Assembly (NCBI GenBank): GCA_017694795.1
Contig: JADIMM010000111.1
Coordinates: forward strand, 1-58,750
Direction of reading: 5' to 3'
DNA from: Candidatus Gallitreponema excrementavium
GTDB taxonomy: Bacteria > Spirochaetota > Spirochaetia > Treponematales > Treponemataceae
Length of the DNA stretch: 58,750 bases
Position numbers and translations under genes: made by a program. This document shows positions 36,583-45,215 of this stretch, one piece after another (the stretch's first letter is position 1; each line of letters begins with the position of its first letter). The notes under the pieces are model-generated. The model had not been told where the DNA came from. It did no database searches and saw only the letters and a program-made list of their open reading frames with translations.

Positions 36583-37770
36583 ATGTTTAAAATTCAGACA
36601 TTGAATAAAATCAGTCCCGAGGGGTTGAATCTTTTTCCCCGGGACAAATATGAGGTTGCCAGTGACATCAACAATCCTGATGCAATAATAGTTCGGAGTG
36701 CAGATTTGCTTAATGCCGAAATTCCTTCCAGTGTTAAGATTATTGCCAGGGCAGGAGCCGGAACAAATAATATCCCTATTCAGGCCTGCACTGAAAAAGG
36801 TATTGTCGTAGTTAATACTCCCGGGGCAAATGCAAATGCAGTTAAGGAGCTTGTAATACTTTCAATGCTTTTGGCAAGCCGCCCTGTAATGGATGCAAGG
36901 GAGTGGGTAAGAGGTCTTGCCGGAAAGGGGGATGAGATTCCCACTTTGGCAGAAAAAGGAAAAAGCCAGTTTGTTGGTTGTGAGATACAGGGGAAAACTC
37001 TTGGTGTCATCGGACTCGGGGCTATAGGTGCGATGGTTGCGAACGCTTGCGTGGGTCTTGGAATGAATGTTATAGGTTATGACCCCTTTATTTCTATTGA
37101 AGCTGCCTGGTCTTTATCCCGGGCTGTCCAGCGTGCCGAGAGTCTGGATGCCCTTCTTGCAAAGGCTGATTATATAACCATTCATACCCCCCAGACTCCC
37201 GAAACGAAGGGGCTGATAAATGCAGATAGAATCCGTCTTATGAAAAAAGGTGTAAGGCTTATAAATCTTGCAAGGGGAGGCCTTGTTGTAAATTCCGACA
37301 TTCTTGCTGCAATCGATGAAGGCAAAATTGCAGCCTATATTTCTGATTTCGCCGATGAGGCCATGCTTGCAAACAACAAGGTCGTTTGTCTTCCACACCT
37401 TGGGGCTTCTACACCTGAGGCCGAAGATAATTGTGCTAAGATGGCAGTTAAGCAGGTTATGGCTTTTATGGAAGAAGGAACAATTACCAATTCAGTCAAT
37501 TTTCCAAAATGCAGGATGGACGAACCTGTTCCGCAAAACGGTGCAAGGCTCGCTATTGCAAACAAGAATGTACCCAACATGATTGGGCAGATAACAAGTG
37601 TTTTGGCTGCAAATAAGCTGAATATTTCTTCCATGGCTAACCAGAACAGGAATGATGTTGCCTATAACCTTATTGATGTGGAAACTCATGTTTCAGGGGA
37701 TGTTGTTAATTCTCTTCTTGCCATAGACGGAGTAATTGCGGTCCGGGTCATTTCTGCTGAAGCTGAATAA
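36583..37770 (+). CDS. serA: D-3-phosphoglycerate dehydrogenase
   Basis: NAD-dependent first step of serine synthesis, 395 residues. The substrate domain has IIARAGAGTNNIP. The NAD domain has GKTLGVIGLGAIGAMVANAC, NLARGGLVVNSDIL (catalytic Arg), DEA and CLPHLGASTPEAEDNC (catalytic His). The C-terminal ~70 residues (NVPNMIGQITSVLAANKLNIS...) form one ACT domain, so serine feedback is possible. This is the short form without the intervening ASB domain. It is the last gene of the rex-serC-serA operon, 18 bases after serC, ended by a strong terminator. Confidence 0.96.
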   Translation: MFKIQTLNKISPEGLNLFPRDKYEVASDINNPDAIIVRSADLLNAEIPSSVKIIARAGAGTNNIPIQACTEKGIVVVNTPGANANAVKELVILSMLLASRPVMDAREWVRGLAGKGDEIPTLAEKGKSQFVGCEIQGKTLGVIGLGAIGAMVANACVGLGMNVIGYDPFISIEAAWSLSRAVQRAESLDALLAKADYITIHTPQTPETKGLINADRIRLMKKGVRLINLARGGLVVNSDILAAIDEGKIAAYISDFADEAMLANNKVVCLPHLGASTPEAEDNCAKMAVKQVMAFMEEGTITNSVNFPKCRMDEPVPQNGARLAIANKNVPNMIGQITSVLAANKLNISSMANQNRNDVAYNLIDVETHVSGDVVNSLLAIDGVIAVRVISAEAE

Positions 37771-37790
37771 ACGGAATCCGGAAAATTTAT

Positions 37791-37840
37791 AAAAGCACTG
37801 TTCCGGGCTTGCATCTTGCAACCGGGCAGTGCTTTTTATT
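37791..37840 (+). terminator. Terminator of rex-serC-serA
   Basis: AAAAGCACTG (37791-37800) pairs with CAGTGCTTTT (37827-37836), with a 26-base loop that can itself pair (CCGGG...), followed by TATT. Confidence 0.8.
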
Positions 37841-37944
37841 TAAATACCGTGCCGGTAAAATTTGAAGGATTCATTTCCGGGGTATTGCAGTGTAAAAAAG
37901 AAAGAGCCTTTTGCTTATTTCCTGCAAAAAGGCCCTTTCTTTTA

Positions 37945-38958
37945 TTATTTTGTCACCTCGAAACGCCCGACTTCTTTGTTAAGGATGTTCAAAACCAGAA
38001 CTGTCCCGGGTTCCTGATAATAAGGAATTGTAAGTGTTCCGCCGGGGTGTTTAAGGGAGACGATTTCTTCCGTCAGTCCGGAAGGATAAATTGCCTCAAG
38101 CTTTACATCCAGGGGGTAAGCATATTTAGGCAGTTCCTGGGTTATAAGGCCGTAAACCTTTTTTCCGTCTCCTTTTGAGGGAAAGGCCAGCGTACATTCA
38201 AGGGTGCTGTAAGCATTTACAACGGCCCCTGCTGCCGGTGTCTGGGAAACTACACTGCCCTGTTTCTCTCCTGACTGTGGTTCCCTTGTGTTAAAGGTAA
38301 AAATCAGTTTTGATTTTTGCATCTGGAGTAAAAGGTTTTCTACTGTCAGCCCTGTTACATCAGGAACTGTAACCTTTGCATTTTCCGGACCCTGGCTTAC
38401 AACAAAGACCAGTTCGACAGGGTTTACAATATCTGTTCCTGCAGGAGGTTCCTGCTCCAGAATCGTTCCTACAGGGCTGGAGTCATACTTGTAAAGGGGC
38501 GGTTCCTTTACGGAAACCAGGGGTCTTGTCGTGGAAGTAAAAAGGGTCTGGAGGTGCATCTTTACATCGTCTATTGTCTGCCCCACATAGTCTTCCACTC
38601 TGTTGATGATAACACCACGGCTGATTACCAGTTCGATTTTTTTACCGGCCTTTACTATGGCCCCGGGTCCGGGTTTTTGTTCAAGGACAACATTTTTTTC
38701 ATCTGCAGAATTGGAATACCGGAGTTGAACTCTGGTATTAAGCTCTTTTGCCTGCAGTTCAAGGATTGCAACAGAAATATCTTTTCCCACAACATCCGGG
38801 ACAAGAACCTGTTCTTCTCCTCTTATGGCAACAAAAAAAACAATGAGGGTTGTAATCCCCATTAAAAATATCAGCGAAAGGCCCGCAATTAAAACAACCT
38901 TTCCGTTTGTTTTGCACCACTGGTTTATCTTGTCAAAATCGAATCCGTCAAAAATCAT
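37945..38958 (-). CDS. PASTA-domain membrane protein
   Basis: About 337 residues from MIFDGFDFDKI, which has GGAG seven bases upstream; an earlier ATG at 38982 would overlap fmt. One transmembrane helix (VVLIAGLSLIFLMGITTLIVFFV, ~residues 21-43) is followed by three PASTA repeats (VPDVVGKDISVAILEL..., VEDYVGQTIDDVKMHL..., VPDVTGLTVENLLLQM...), each closing with a QxPxAGxxV-type turn. A C-terminal beta domain of ~70 residues follows. There is no kinase domain. PASTA repeats bind muropeptides in PrkC-type kinases and PBP2x; here they would sit in the periplasm. fmt and def precede it in the same operon. Confidence 0.85.
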   Translation of the reverse strand: MIFDGFDFDKINQWCKTNGKVVLIAGLSLIFLMGITTLIVFFVAIRGEEQVLVPDVVGKDISVAILELQAKELNTRVQLRYSNSADEKNVVLEQKPGPGAIVKAGKKIELVISRGVIINRVEDYVGQTIDDVKMHLQTLFTSTTRPLVSVKEPPLYKYDSSPVGTILEQEPPAGTDIVNPVELVFVVSQGPENAKVTVPDVTGLTVENLLLQMQKSKLIFTFNTREPQSGEKQGSVVSQTPAAGAVVNAYSTLECTLAFPSKGDGKKVYGLITQELPKYAYPLDVKLEAIYPSGLTEEIVSLKHPGGTLTIPYYQEPGTVLVLNILNKEVGRFEVTK

Positions 38959-38962
38959 TTCT

Positions 38963-39949
38963 CTACTCCGGTTTTTTCCCAAGTACTTTGCAAAGGAAAT
39001 CCCTTTCTCCGTTCATAAAGGATTTCCAGTCTAGGGGCTTTTTTGTTGGTTTCTGTAGGACTGTAAGTGAAACAAATCCTTCCCCGCATTTTACAAGGAT
39101 TCCCCTCTCCTTATCATATCCTACAACGGTTCCAATCTCAAGACCTTTGCAGGCCTCTTCCTGAATTGAATCCTCAAATATACAACAGTTCAGAATGTAA
39201 AGAATATTCACAGGATTCTTGTCTGTAGCGTAAGTTGTATAACAGCCGGGTTTTGGGGAAAGTCCTCTGATTTTACAGCTTATCTCCCGGGCATTTTTAC
39301 TCCAGTCGATAAGACAGTCTTCTTTTTTTATTTTTTTACAATAGGTGGCTTTTTCATCTTCCTGTTTTACCAGCCTGGCTTCTCCCTTTTCAATTAGGGA
39401 AAGGGCTTCCAGAAGCATTTCAGGGGCTGCCAGGGAAGCCTTGTTCTCAAGGATTCCTGCGGTAATGTCTTCTCCAAGAGGGATTGTTTTTTGAAGGATA
39501 ATATCGCCGCAATCCATTTTTTCTCCCAGTGTTTGAACTGTAAATCCTGTTTCGGTTTTTCCCGACATAATGGCGAAAGGTATCGGTGCACAGCCCCTGA
39601 AGAGGGGGAGCAGGGAAGGGTGGAAATTAATTCCCCCTTTAGGGAAAATTTCCAGGAGTTTCTTAGGAAAAATCTTTCCGTAAGCAAAACATATAAGGAT
39701 GTCCGGTTTTAATTCTTTTAGGCTTTCTACTATACTGTCCGTTATTTTTTCCGGTGAAAGGATAACAGGTACTTTTCCCTGGGACTGGAGATTCCGTGCT
39801 TCTGCTTCTACAGGGGAACAACAGAGTTTCCTGCCACGGCCGGACTCAGCCGGAGGGTTTGTCAAAACTGCAACCAAGTCATGTACCGGAGCAATGGCCT
39901 TTAGGGCTGGAACTGCTATTTCCGGTGTTCCTGCAAAAACAACCTTCAT
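38963..39949 (-). CDS. fmt: Methionyl-tRNA formyltransferase
   Basis: Formylates Met-tRNAfMet with 10-formyl-THF. 328 residues. The N-terminus MKVVFAGTPEIAVPALKAI and the loop LTNPPAESGRGRKL are typical. The catalytic region FAYGKIFPKKLLEIFPKGGINFHPSLLPLFRGCAPIPFAI holds the conserved N, H and R, followed by EKMDCGDI. The C-terminal OB-like domain has ISCKIRGLSPKPGCYTTY. The start codon overlaps the def stop (39949), so the two are translationally coupled, as in many bacteria. Confidence 0.97.
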   Translation of the reverse strand: MKVVFAGTPEIAVPALKAIAPVHDLVAVLTNPPAESGRGRKLCCSPVEAEARNLQSQGKVPVILSPEKITDSIVESLKELKPDILICFAYGKIFPKKLLEIFPKGGINFHPSLLPLFRGCAPIPFAIMSGKTETGFTVQTLGEKMDCGDIILQKTIPLGEDITAGILENKASLAAPEMLLEALSLIEKGEARLVKQEDEKATYCKKIKKEDCLIDWSKNAREISCKIRGLSPKPGCYTTYATDKNPVNILYILNCCIFEDSIQEEACKGLEIGTVVGYDKERGILVKCGEGFVSLTVLQKPTKKPLDWKSFMNGERDFLCKVLGKKPE

Positions 39950-40455
39950 TATCGCCTCTGTTTTTTCTGCTGTTTTTTAGCTTTCTTTTCCAAGGCGGAA
40001 AGTATCTTTTCCCTCTTTTTTTCGTCTACCTTGTTTATAAAAAGTATCCCGTTAAGGTGGTCGTATTCATGCTGTATACACCTTGCCAGCATTCCCCGGG
40101 CTTCCAAGGTAAACGGATTCCCTTTTTCGTTATAGGCCTGAATTGTTACTTCAGCCGGTCTCTTTACCTCTGCCCAGATTCCCGGGACGCTTAAGCAGCC
40201 TTCTTCATAAGTGTTTTCTTCTATCGAAGTTTTTATAATCTGAGGATTGATGAAAACTCTCGGGCTGTCATCTTCCACATCTGTAACAAACATCCTTAAT
40301 GAAAGCCCTACCTGGGGGGCTGCCAGCCCGATTCCGTTTGCTTTGTGCATAGTTTCAATCATTTCCCGGCTCAGTTCTTTGATTGAAGAATCTATATTTT
40401 TTACTGGTTCTGCAACCTTGTTTAAAATTTCATCACCGACACAATAAATTTTCAT
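39949..40455 (-). CDS. def: Peptide deformylase
   Basis: Metalloenzyme that removes the N-formyl group from nascent proteins. 168 residues with all three motifs: NGIGLAAPQVG (motif 1, Gln), EEGCLSVPG (motif 2, Cys ligand) and CIQHEYDHLNG (motif 3, HExxH). The highly basic C-terminal tail (KKAKKQQKKQRR) is an extra ~15 residues that could contact the ribosome (inference). It is first gene of def-fmt-PASTA. Confidence 0.97.
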   Translation of the reverse strand: MKIYCVGDEILNKVAEPVKNIDSSIKELSREMIETMHKANGIGLAAPQVGLSLRMFVTDVEDDSPRVFINPQIIKTSIEENTYEEGCLSVPGIWAEVKRPAEVTIQAYNEKGNPFTLEARGMLARCIQHEYDHLNGILFINKVDEKKREKILSALEKKAKKQQKKQRR

Positions 40456-40557
40456 ATTAAAATGATAATGATTTTCAGTAATACTTTCAACATGGCAGGG
40501 TTGATTTTAAAAAAAACACTACTTGACTAAATCCTCATAAAATTAACAAATATAGGT

Positions 40558-41127
40558 ATGGATAGTTTACCTTTACAGATAAAAGACAGTATTCCCGGAT
40601 ACCTTATTAAGGGTGTAGAGGCAGTGGAAGTTTTTGTTGACTCTGAGGATGAAAATCTTATAAAAGAAGCCGCCGGAAAGGTTGCTGAAGCATTAGGTGG
40701 AGGGGCGGATTTTATCAGTCTTTTTTATTCTCATGCCCCTGATACCCCGGAGAAAGAGAAAAACCTCATAGAAAGCTTTAAGAGGAATCTGGAGCTTTTG
40801 ATACATAAGACTTGGGTGGAAAAATCCGATGAAGGTTCAAAGGAAAATCTTTTGGAAAACCTGGAAAAACTGACGGAAACTGTAAGTTCTGGGAGGTACA
40901 TAGAAAGTATCAGCAGTTTTGTTTCGGTGGTTTCCGATACGGTTTACCTTCTTTTCGGGCAGAATCCTGAAGGTGAGGATTTTACGGAGTATTCTTTCAG
41001 GATTGACCCTGATTTTGGGTTCTTCTGTTGGTATGTAAGGTCAGTTGCCCCTTCTATTTGCAACCGTGGTGAGGATACTGCCAGAGTTGCAGTTCTTCTT
41101 GGAATGTTTTTTCTTGCAAATTTTTAA
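40558..41127 (+). CDS. Hypothetical protein
   Basis: 189 residues, acidic, no signal peptide or clear membrane helix. Two helical halves; the C-terminal part SFRIDPDFGFFCWYVRSVAPSICN and VAVLLGMFFLANF is hydrophobic and aromatic. I do not recognise a family. It stands alone between def (divergent) and proA, with a 95-base gap to proA. The ATG has only a weak ribosome site, so the start is uncertain, but the codon use and length support a real gene. Confidence 0.65.
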   Translation: MDSLPLQIKDSIPGYLIKGVEAVEVFVDSEDENLIKEAAGKVAEALGGGADFISLFYSHAPDTPEKEKNLIESFKRNLELLIHKTWVEKSDEGSKENLLENLEKLTETVSSGRYIESISSFVSVVSDTVYLLFGQNPEGEDFTEYSFRIDPDFGFFCWYVRSVAPSICNRGEDTARVAVLLGMFFLANF

Positions 41128-41222
41128 TTTTTTAAGGTTTTATATTTTAATATTCCTTTATTGATTGTATAATCAAGTCCGGAAATACCGGATTTTTTTT
41201 GTTTAATTTTTTTGAGGGTGAT

Positions 41223-42509
41223 ATGGAATTTTTGGAATCTTTGTGTCTTTCTTTAAGAAAAGCTTCTGTCAGGCTGGCTGTTCTGAATACCGGTGAAAAA
41301 AACCGGGCTCTGGCTGGTGTTGCTGCCGCCATTGACAGAAACCGTGTTAAAATACTTTCTGCCAATGAAATTGATGTACAGGAAGCCCTGAAAAAAGGGA
41401 CAAAAAAAAGCCTTGTTGACAGACTTTCCCTTTCGGATAAAAGAATCGACGATATAATCAGTGGAATTAATGTTGTGATTAATCAGAAAGATCCTGTTGG
41501 GGAATGTGAATCAGGTTGGAAGATAGAAAACGGCCTGAGGATTCTTAAAACCCGTGTCCCCTTGGGTGTAGCTGCAATTATTTATGAGTCAAGGCCTAAT
41601 GTTACTGTTGAGGCTTTTTCCCTGGCATATAAAAGCGGGAATTCCATATTGTTAAGGGGAAGTTCTTCAGCTCTTAATTCCAATAAGGCCATTGTGGAGG
41701 TTATCAAGGAAGGCCTTGCACAGGGTGGCGGAATCCCGGAAAGCATTGAGCTTGCTGCCTCAGGTTCAAGGGAAGAGGTTGACTGGATGCTGAAAGCCCG
41801 GGGGCTGATTGATGTACTTTTGCCCAGAGGCAGCAGCAACCTTATAAACATGGTCGTAGAGAATTCCCGTGTTCCTGTGATTGAAACAGGAGCCGGAAAC
41901 TGCCATGTTTATGCCCACAAGGACTGTGATGTAAATCAGGCCGTGGAAATAATCAAGAATGCCAAGCTGCAGCGGCCCGGTGTGTGCAATGCCATGGAAA
42001 CACTTTTGGTTCACCGGGACGCTGCCGGAAATCTGCTGCCGGAACTTTCCAGGGTTTTCGCCTTGGAAGAAAAAAATACTGGCTGCCCCGGAGGTGCAAA
42101 ATTCCATTGCGATGAATATTCCATGGAAATCCTGAAAAATTCCGGGGCAGCCCAGGAGCTGGTTCCGGCAACCACAGAGGATTGGGCCTTGGAATATCTG
42201 GATTACGAGATGGCAATAAAAACCGTTTCTTCCCTGGAGGAAGCCGTTGAACACATAAACAGGTTTTCCACAAAGCATTCTGAAGCCATCCTTACAAAGG
42301 ATTTTGAAAGTGCCTCGTATTTTCAGAAAATGGTGGATTCGGCCTGTGTTTATGTTAATGCCTCCACCAGGTTTACAGACGGAGGGGTTTTCGGGTTTGG
42401 TGCAGAACTTGGAATAAGTACCCAAAAACTTCATGCCCGGGGGCCCATGGGGATGGAAGCCCTTACTACGGTAAAATATCTTATAGACGGGAACGGTCAG
42501 GTAAGATAA
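41223..42509 (+). CDS. proA: Glutamate-5-semialdehyde dehydrogenase
   Basis: NADPH-dependent reduction of glutamyl-5-phosphate, second step of proline synthesis. 428 residues from MEFLESLCLSL; GAGGGTGAT precedes this ATG, which is preferred over one eight codons upstream. Aldehyde dehydrogenase fold: VPLGVAAIIYESRPNVTVEAFSLAYKSGNSILLRG (cofactor), QRPGVCNAMETLLVH with the catalytic cysteine, and ASTRFTDGGVFGFGAELGISTQ near the end. It is followed by proB after 29 bases and proC after 9 more: proABC operon. Confidence 0.97.
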   Translation: MEFLESLCLSLRKASVRLAVLNTGEKNRALAGVAAAIDRNRVKILSANEIDVQEALKKGTKKSLVDRLSLSDKRIDDIISGINVVINQKDPVGECESGWKIENGLRILKTRVPLGVAAIIYESRPNVTVEAFSLAYKSGNSILLRGSSSALNSNKAIVEVIKEGLAQGGGIPESIELAASGSREEVDWMLKARGLIDVLLPRGSSNLINMVVENSRVPVIETGAGNCHVYAHKDCDVNQAVEIIKNAKLQRPGVCNAMETLLVHRDAAGNLLPELSRVFALEEKNTGCPGGAKFHCDEYSMEILKNSGAAQELVPATTEDWALEYLDYEMAIKTVSSLEEAVEHINRFSTKHSEAILTKDFESASYFQKMVDSACVYVNASTRFTDGGVFGFGAELGISTQKLHARGPMGMEALTTVKYLIDGNGQVR

Positions 42510-42538
42510 AAAATACTGAATTAAGTCAGGAACAGATT

Positions 42539-43336
42539 ATGGAAGATATACAGCAGGTAATAAAAGAAAGCAGAAAAATAGTAATCAAAATAGGTTCAAA
42601 TACCCTGGCATTGGCAGACGGAACAATTAACCGGCCTTTCATGGATTCCTTTGCCCAGCAATGCAGGAATCTCATAGATGCTGGAAAACAGGTTTGCCTT
42701 GTTTCTTCAGGTGCAGGGGTGGCAGGGGTTTCTACAATCCATAAGTGGGCAAGAAAAAAGGACATCCATTACCGGCAGGCCCTTTGTTCTATAGGACAGG
42801 TTGAACTTATGGACCAGTGGCGTGGGGCTTTTTCAAAGCAGGGGCTTCACATCGGACAGTTGTTGCTTACAAAAGAAGATTTTTCCGACGAACACCGGAG
42901 CCTTAACATCCGGAATACTCTTTTTACCCTGGTAGACGAGGGGGTTATTCCAATCGTAAATGAAAATGATTCTGTTTGCTGTGACGAAATAAGAATAGGG
43001 GATAATGATAATCTGAGTGCCCTGACTGTTATTCTTTGGGGTGGGGATCTTCTTATCCTTTTCAGTGACATTGACGGGGTCTACGACCGGAGTCCGAAAG
43101 AGGATTCCGGGGCAAAGCTGATTCCGATAGTTGAAGATATACAGGATTTGAGATCAAAGATAAAAATAGGGGCTGCCAACGAATTTGGCACTGGTGGAAT
43201 AGAAACCAAGATTCATGCTGCGGAAAAAACCACAGTGTACGGAATCCCCATGATTCTTTCTTCCGGGAAAAAGGAAAACTGTCTTAAAGCTTTGGCAGAA
43301 GGGACCCAGCCCGGGACGCTTTTTTTGGGAAAATAG
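42539..43336 (+). CDS. proB: Glutamate 5-kinase
   Basis: Phosphorylates glutamate at the gamma-carboxyl. 265 residues, amino-acid-kinase fold only: KIVIKIGSNTLALADG, VSSGAGVAGV, IVNENDSVCCDEIRIGDNDNLSALTV, LFSDIDGVYDRSPKED, ANEFGTGGIETKIHAAEKTT. The C-terminal PUA domain of E. coli ProB (about 100 residues) is absent; many bacteria have this short form. Middle gene of proABC. Confidence 0.96.
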   Translation: MEDIQQVIKESRKIVIKIGSNTLALADGTINRPFMDSFAQQCRNLIDAGKQVCLVSSGAGVAGVSTIHKWARKKDIHYRQALCSIGQVELMDQWRGAFSKQGLHIGQLLLTKEDFSDEHRSLNIRNTLFTLVDEGVIPIVNENDSVCCDEIRIGDNDNLSALTVILWGGDLLILFSDIDGVYDRSPKEDSGAKLIPIVEDIQDLRSKIKIGAANEFGTGGIETKIHAAEKTTVYGIPMILSSGKKENCLKALAEGTQPGTLFLGK

Positions 43337-43345
43337 GGGGCGGAA

Positions 43346-44155
43346 ATGTATAAAATCGGTTGTATAGGAACAGGAGCCATGGGCAGTGCCCTCATGGCAG
43401 GAGTCAGGAAAAAACTGGAGGAAAACCAAATAGCCTTGTACGACAAGGACAGTGAAAAGGCTGTAGGTTTGGCTGAAAAACTTGCCGGGGTTGTGTGTAA
43501 CTCTGAAGAGGAAGTTGTAAAAAATTCAGAAATTGTAGTTTTTGCAGTCAAACCCAATGTTCTTTCCTCTGTTCTGGAAAAAACTTCCGGATGCCTTGAA
43601 GGCTTAAAAGCCAGGCATCCCGTGTTTGTTTCCATTGCAGCGGGAATAAGCCTTTCTTCCATCGAGGAATACCTTCCGGAAGAAGCTATTATAAGGGTAA
43701 TGCCTAATATGCCGGCCCTTACAGGAAACGGAATGATTGGACTTACCGGAAACAGCTTTGTAAAGAAAGAAGTATTGGAGGCTGTTTCGTCCCTTTTGTC
43801 CGGTGCCGGGCTTACAGACATTGTTCCTGAGTCCATGATGGATGCTGTCACTGCTGTTTCCGGCTCCGGACCGGCCTTTGTATTTATGTTTATCCAGGCC
43901 TTGGCTGACGGAGCTGTAAAATGCGGGATGCCAAGGCAACAGGCTGTTAAATATGCTGCCCAGACTGTAATGGGGTCTGCCAAAACAGTATTGGAAACCG
44001 GCAGGCATCCCGAAGAATTAAAGGATTCTGTTTGTTCTCCCGGAGGTACGACAATCGACGGGGTTCAAAAGCTGGAAGAATACGGGTTCAGGAATTCCGT
44101 AATGAAAGCTGTGGAAGCCGCCTTTTTAAAATCAAAAGCAATGGGAAAAAACTGA
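43346..44155 (+). CDS. proC: Pyrroline-5-carboxylate reductase
   Basis: Last step of proline synthesis. 269 residues. The Rossmann start is YKIGCIGTGAMGSALMAG. VFAVKPNVL, VSIAAGISLSSIEEYL, IRVMPNMPALTGNG, AVSGSGPAFVFMFIQALADGAVKCGM and the signature DSVCSPGGTTIDGV follow. GGGGGCGG precedes the ATG. It closes a self-contained glutamate-to-proline operon. Confidence 0.97.
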   Translation: MYKIGCIGTGAMGSALMAGVRKKLEENQIALYDKDSEKAVGLAEKLAGVVCNSEEEVVKNSEIVVFAVKPNVLSSVLEKTSGCLEGLKARHPVFVSIAAGISLSSIEEYLPEEAIIRVMPNMPALTGNGMIGLTGNSFVKKEVLEAVSSLLSGAGLTDIVPESMMDAVTAVSGSGPAFVFMFIQALADGAVKCGMPRQQAVKYAAQTVMGSAKTVLETGRHPEELKDSVCSPGGTTIDGVQKLEEYGFRNSVMKAVEAAFLKSKAMGKN

Positions 44156-44196
44156 GACCAAGGGGCTTGTTCCCTTTGGAAACACAGAGGTGACAA

Positions 44197-45012
44197 ATGA
44201 ATTTAAAACGAAGGGCTGTTATACTTTCAATTATCATACCGGTTATTATGCTTACGGCGGCTTTTCTTTCGGCCAGATCCTGGATGGGTGATTCCCGTCT
44301 TGAATACAAAAACCTTAACAGGATTTATCAGTCCCCGGAGCTTCTGATTTATGCTGACTACGACAGGGACTTGATTTATACAGAGAATTTTCAAGAGCTT
44401 TACCGGGCTACTGTGGAAAAAAACAAGAACCTTTTGGGAGTCGAATTTGACAGGCAGGTGGCAGTAGTTCTTTTAAAGTGGGACGGCTCCAACGAAAGGT
44501 TTTTTAAGTCCAAGGGAACAACAGCCTACACAGAGCTTGATAAGGATAAGATAATCATGCTGGATTTTGCAACAGCTCCCGAAAAAGTGATAGAAGAAAA
44601 CGGCAGTCCTTTTGATTTAATATACGAAGATCTTTTCGTACATCAGCTGGAACATCTTATTTTGAGACTGAACATGGAGAGATTGAATGCAATCCAGGAA
44701 GAAGGGGTTTGTCTTGCAATGCCCTTGGTAATAATTGACAAATATCCCCCCCTTGAAGATGCCGATCCGGAATATATTTCTTCGATTATGAAAGATGACA
44801 ATCTGGTGAACCGTAATCCATCTATGGCATTAAGTTACTATATAATAAGTTATTTTCCTGAAAAACTCCGGGAGTTTTTGGAAACAAAGTCTGTCTATTT
44901 TTTTCTTGATGAAAATACGGATATTAAGGCTGAATACGAAAAGTGGAGGATGGGACTTCTTTCCCAAGCCTTGGAAAAAACAACCGGGGTTTCCGATTCT
45001 CAGTCTTATTAA
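44197..45012 (+). CDS. Membrane-anchored gluzincin-like protein with HQxxH (probable pseudo-peptidase)
   Basis: 271 residues with an N-terminal signal anchor (~7-27, VILSIIIPVIMLTAAFLS). The extracytoplasmic part contains FVHQLEHLILRLNM with H149 and H153 spaced as in a zinc HExxH helix, and 15 residues later an EEG (IQEEGVCLAM) at the place of the third zinc ligand in gluzincins such as the peptidase-MA group (usually EGLA). The catalytic glutamate is replaced by Q150, so it may bind zinc without cleaving, or not be a peptidase at all. It lies 41 bases after proC but has its own start context. The call is inference from motif spacing. Confidence 0.55.
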   Translation: MNLKRRAVILSIIIPVIMLTAAFLSARSWMGDSRLEYKNLNRIYQSPELLIYADYDRDLIYTENFQELYRATVEKNKNLLGVEFDRQVAVVLLKWDGSNERFFKSKGTTAYTELDKDKIIMLDFATAPEKVIEENGSPFDLIYEDLFVHQLEHLILRLNMERLNAIQEEGVCLAMPLVIIDKYPPLEDADPEYISSIMKDDNLVNRNPSMALSYYIISYFPEKLREFLETKSVYFFLDENTDIKAEYEKWRMGLLSQALEKTTGVSDSQSY

Positions 45013-45215
45013 AACCTTGCTGCCGTAAATCCCGGAGCCGGTTTAATCCTAACTCTAAAATTGACTTATAAAATGCACCTGTTTTGCCGATAAATGGAAT
45101 GTGGGATTGTGGAAATTTGCCGTAAAGGCTATTTGACAGTTTCATTTTTCTTGTGATACAATGATACGGTGTGAAGTGTCCTTCTCATCGTCTTGTTTTT
45201 TAATGGAGAATTAAG

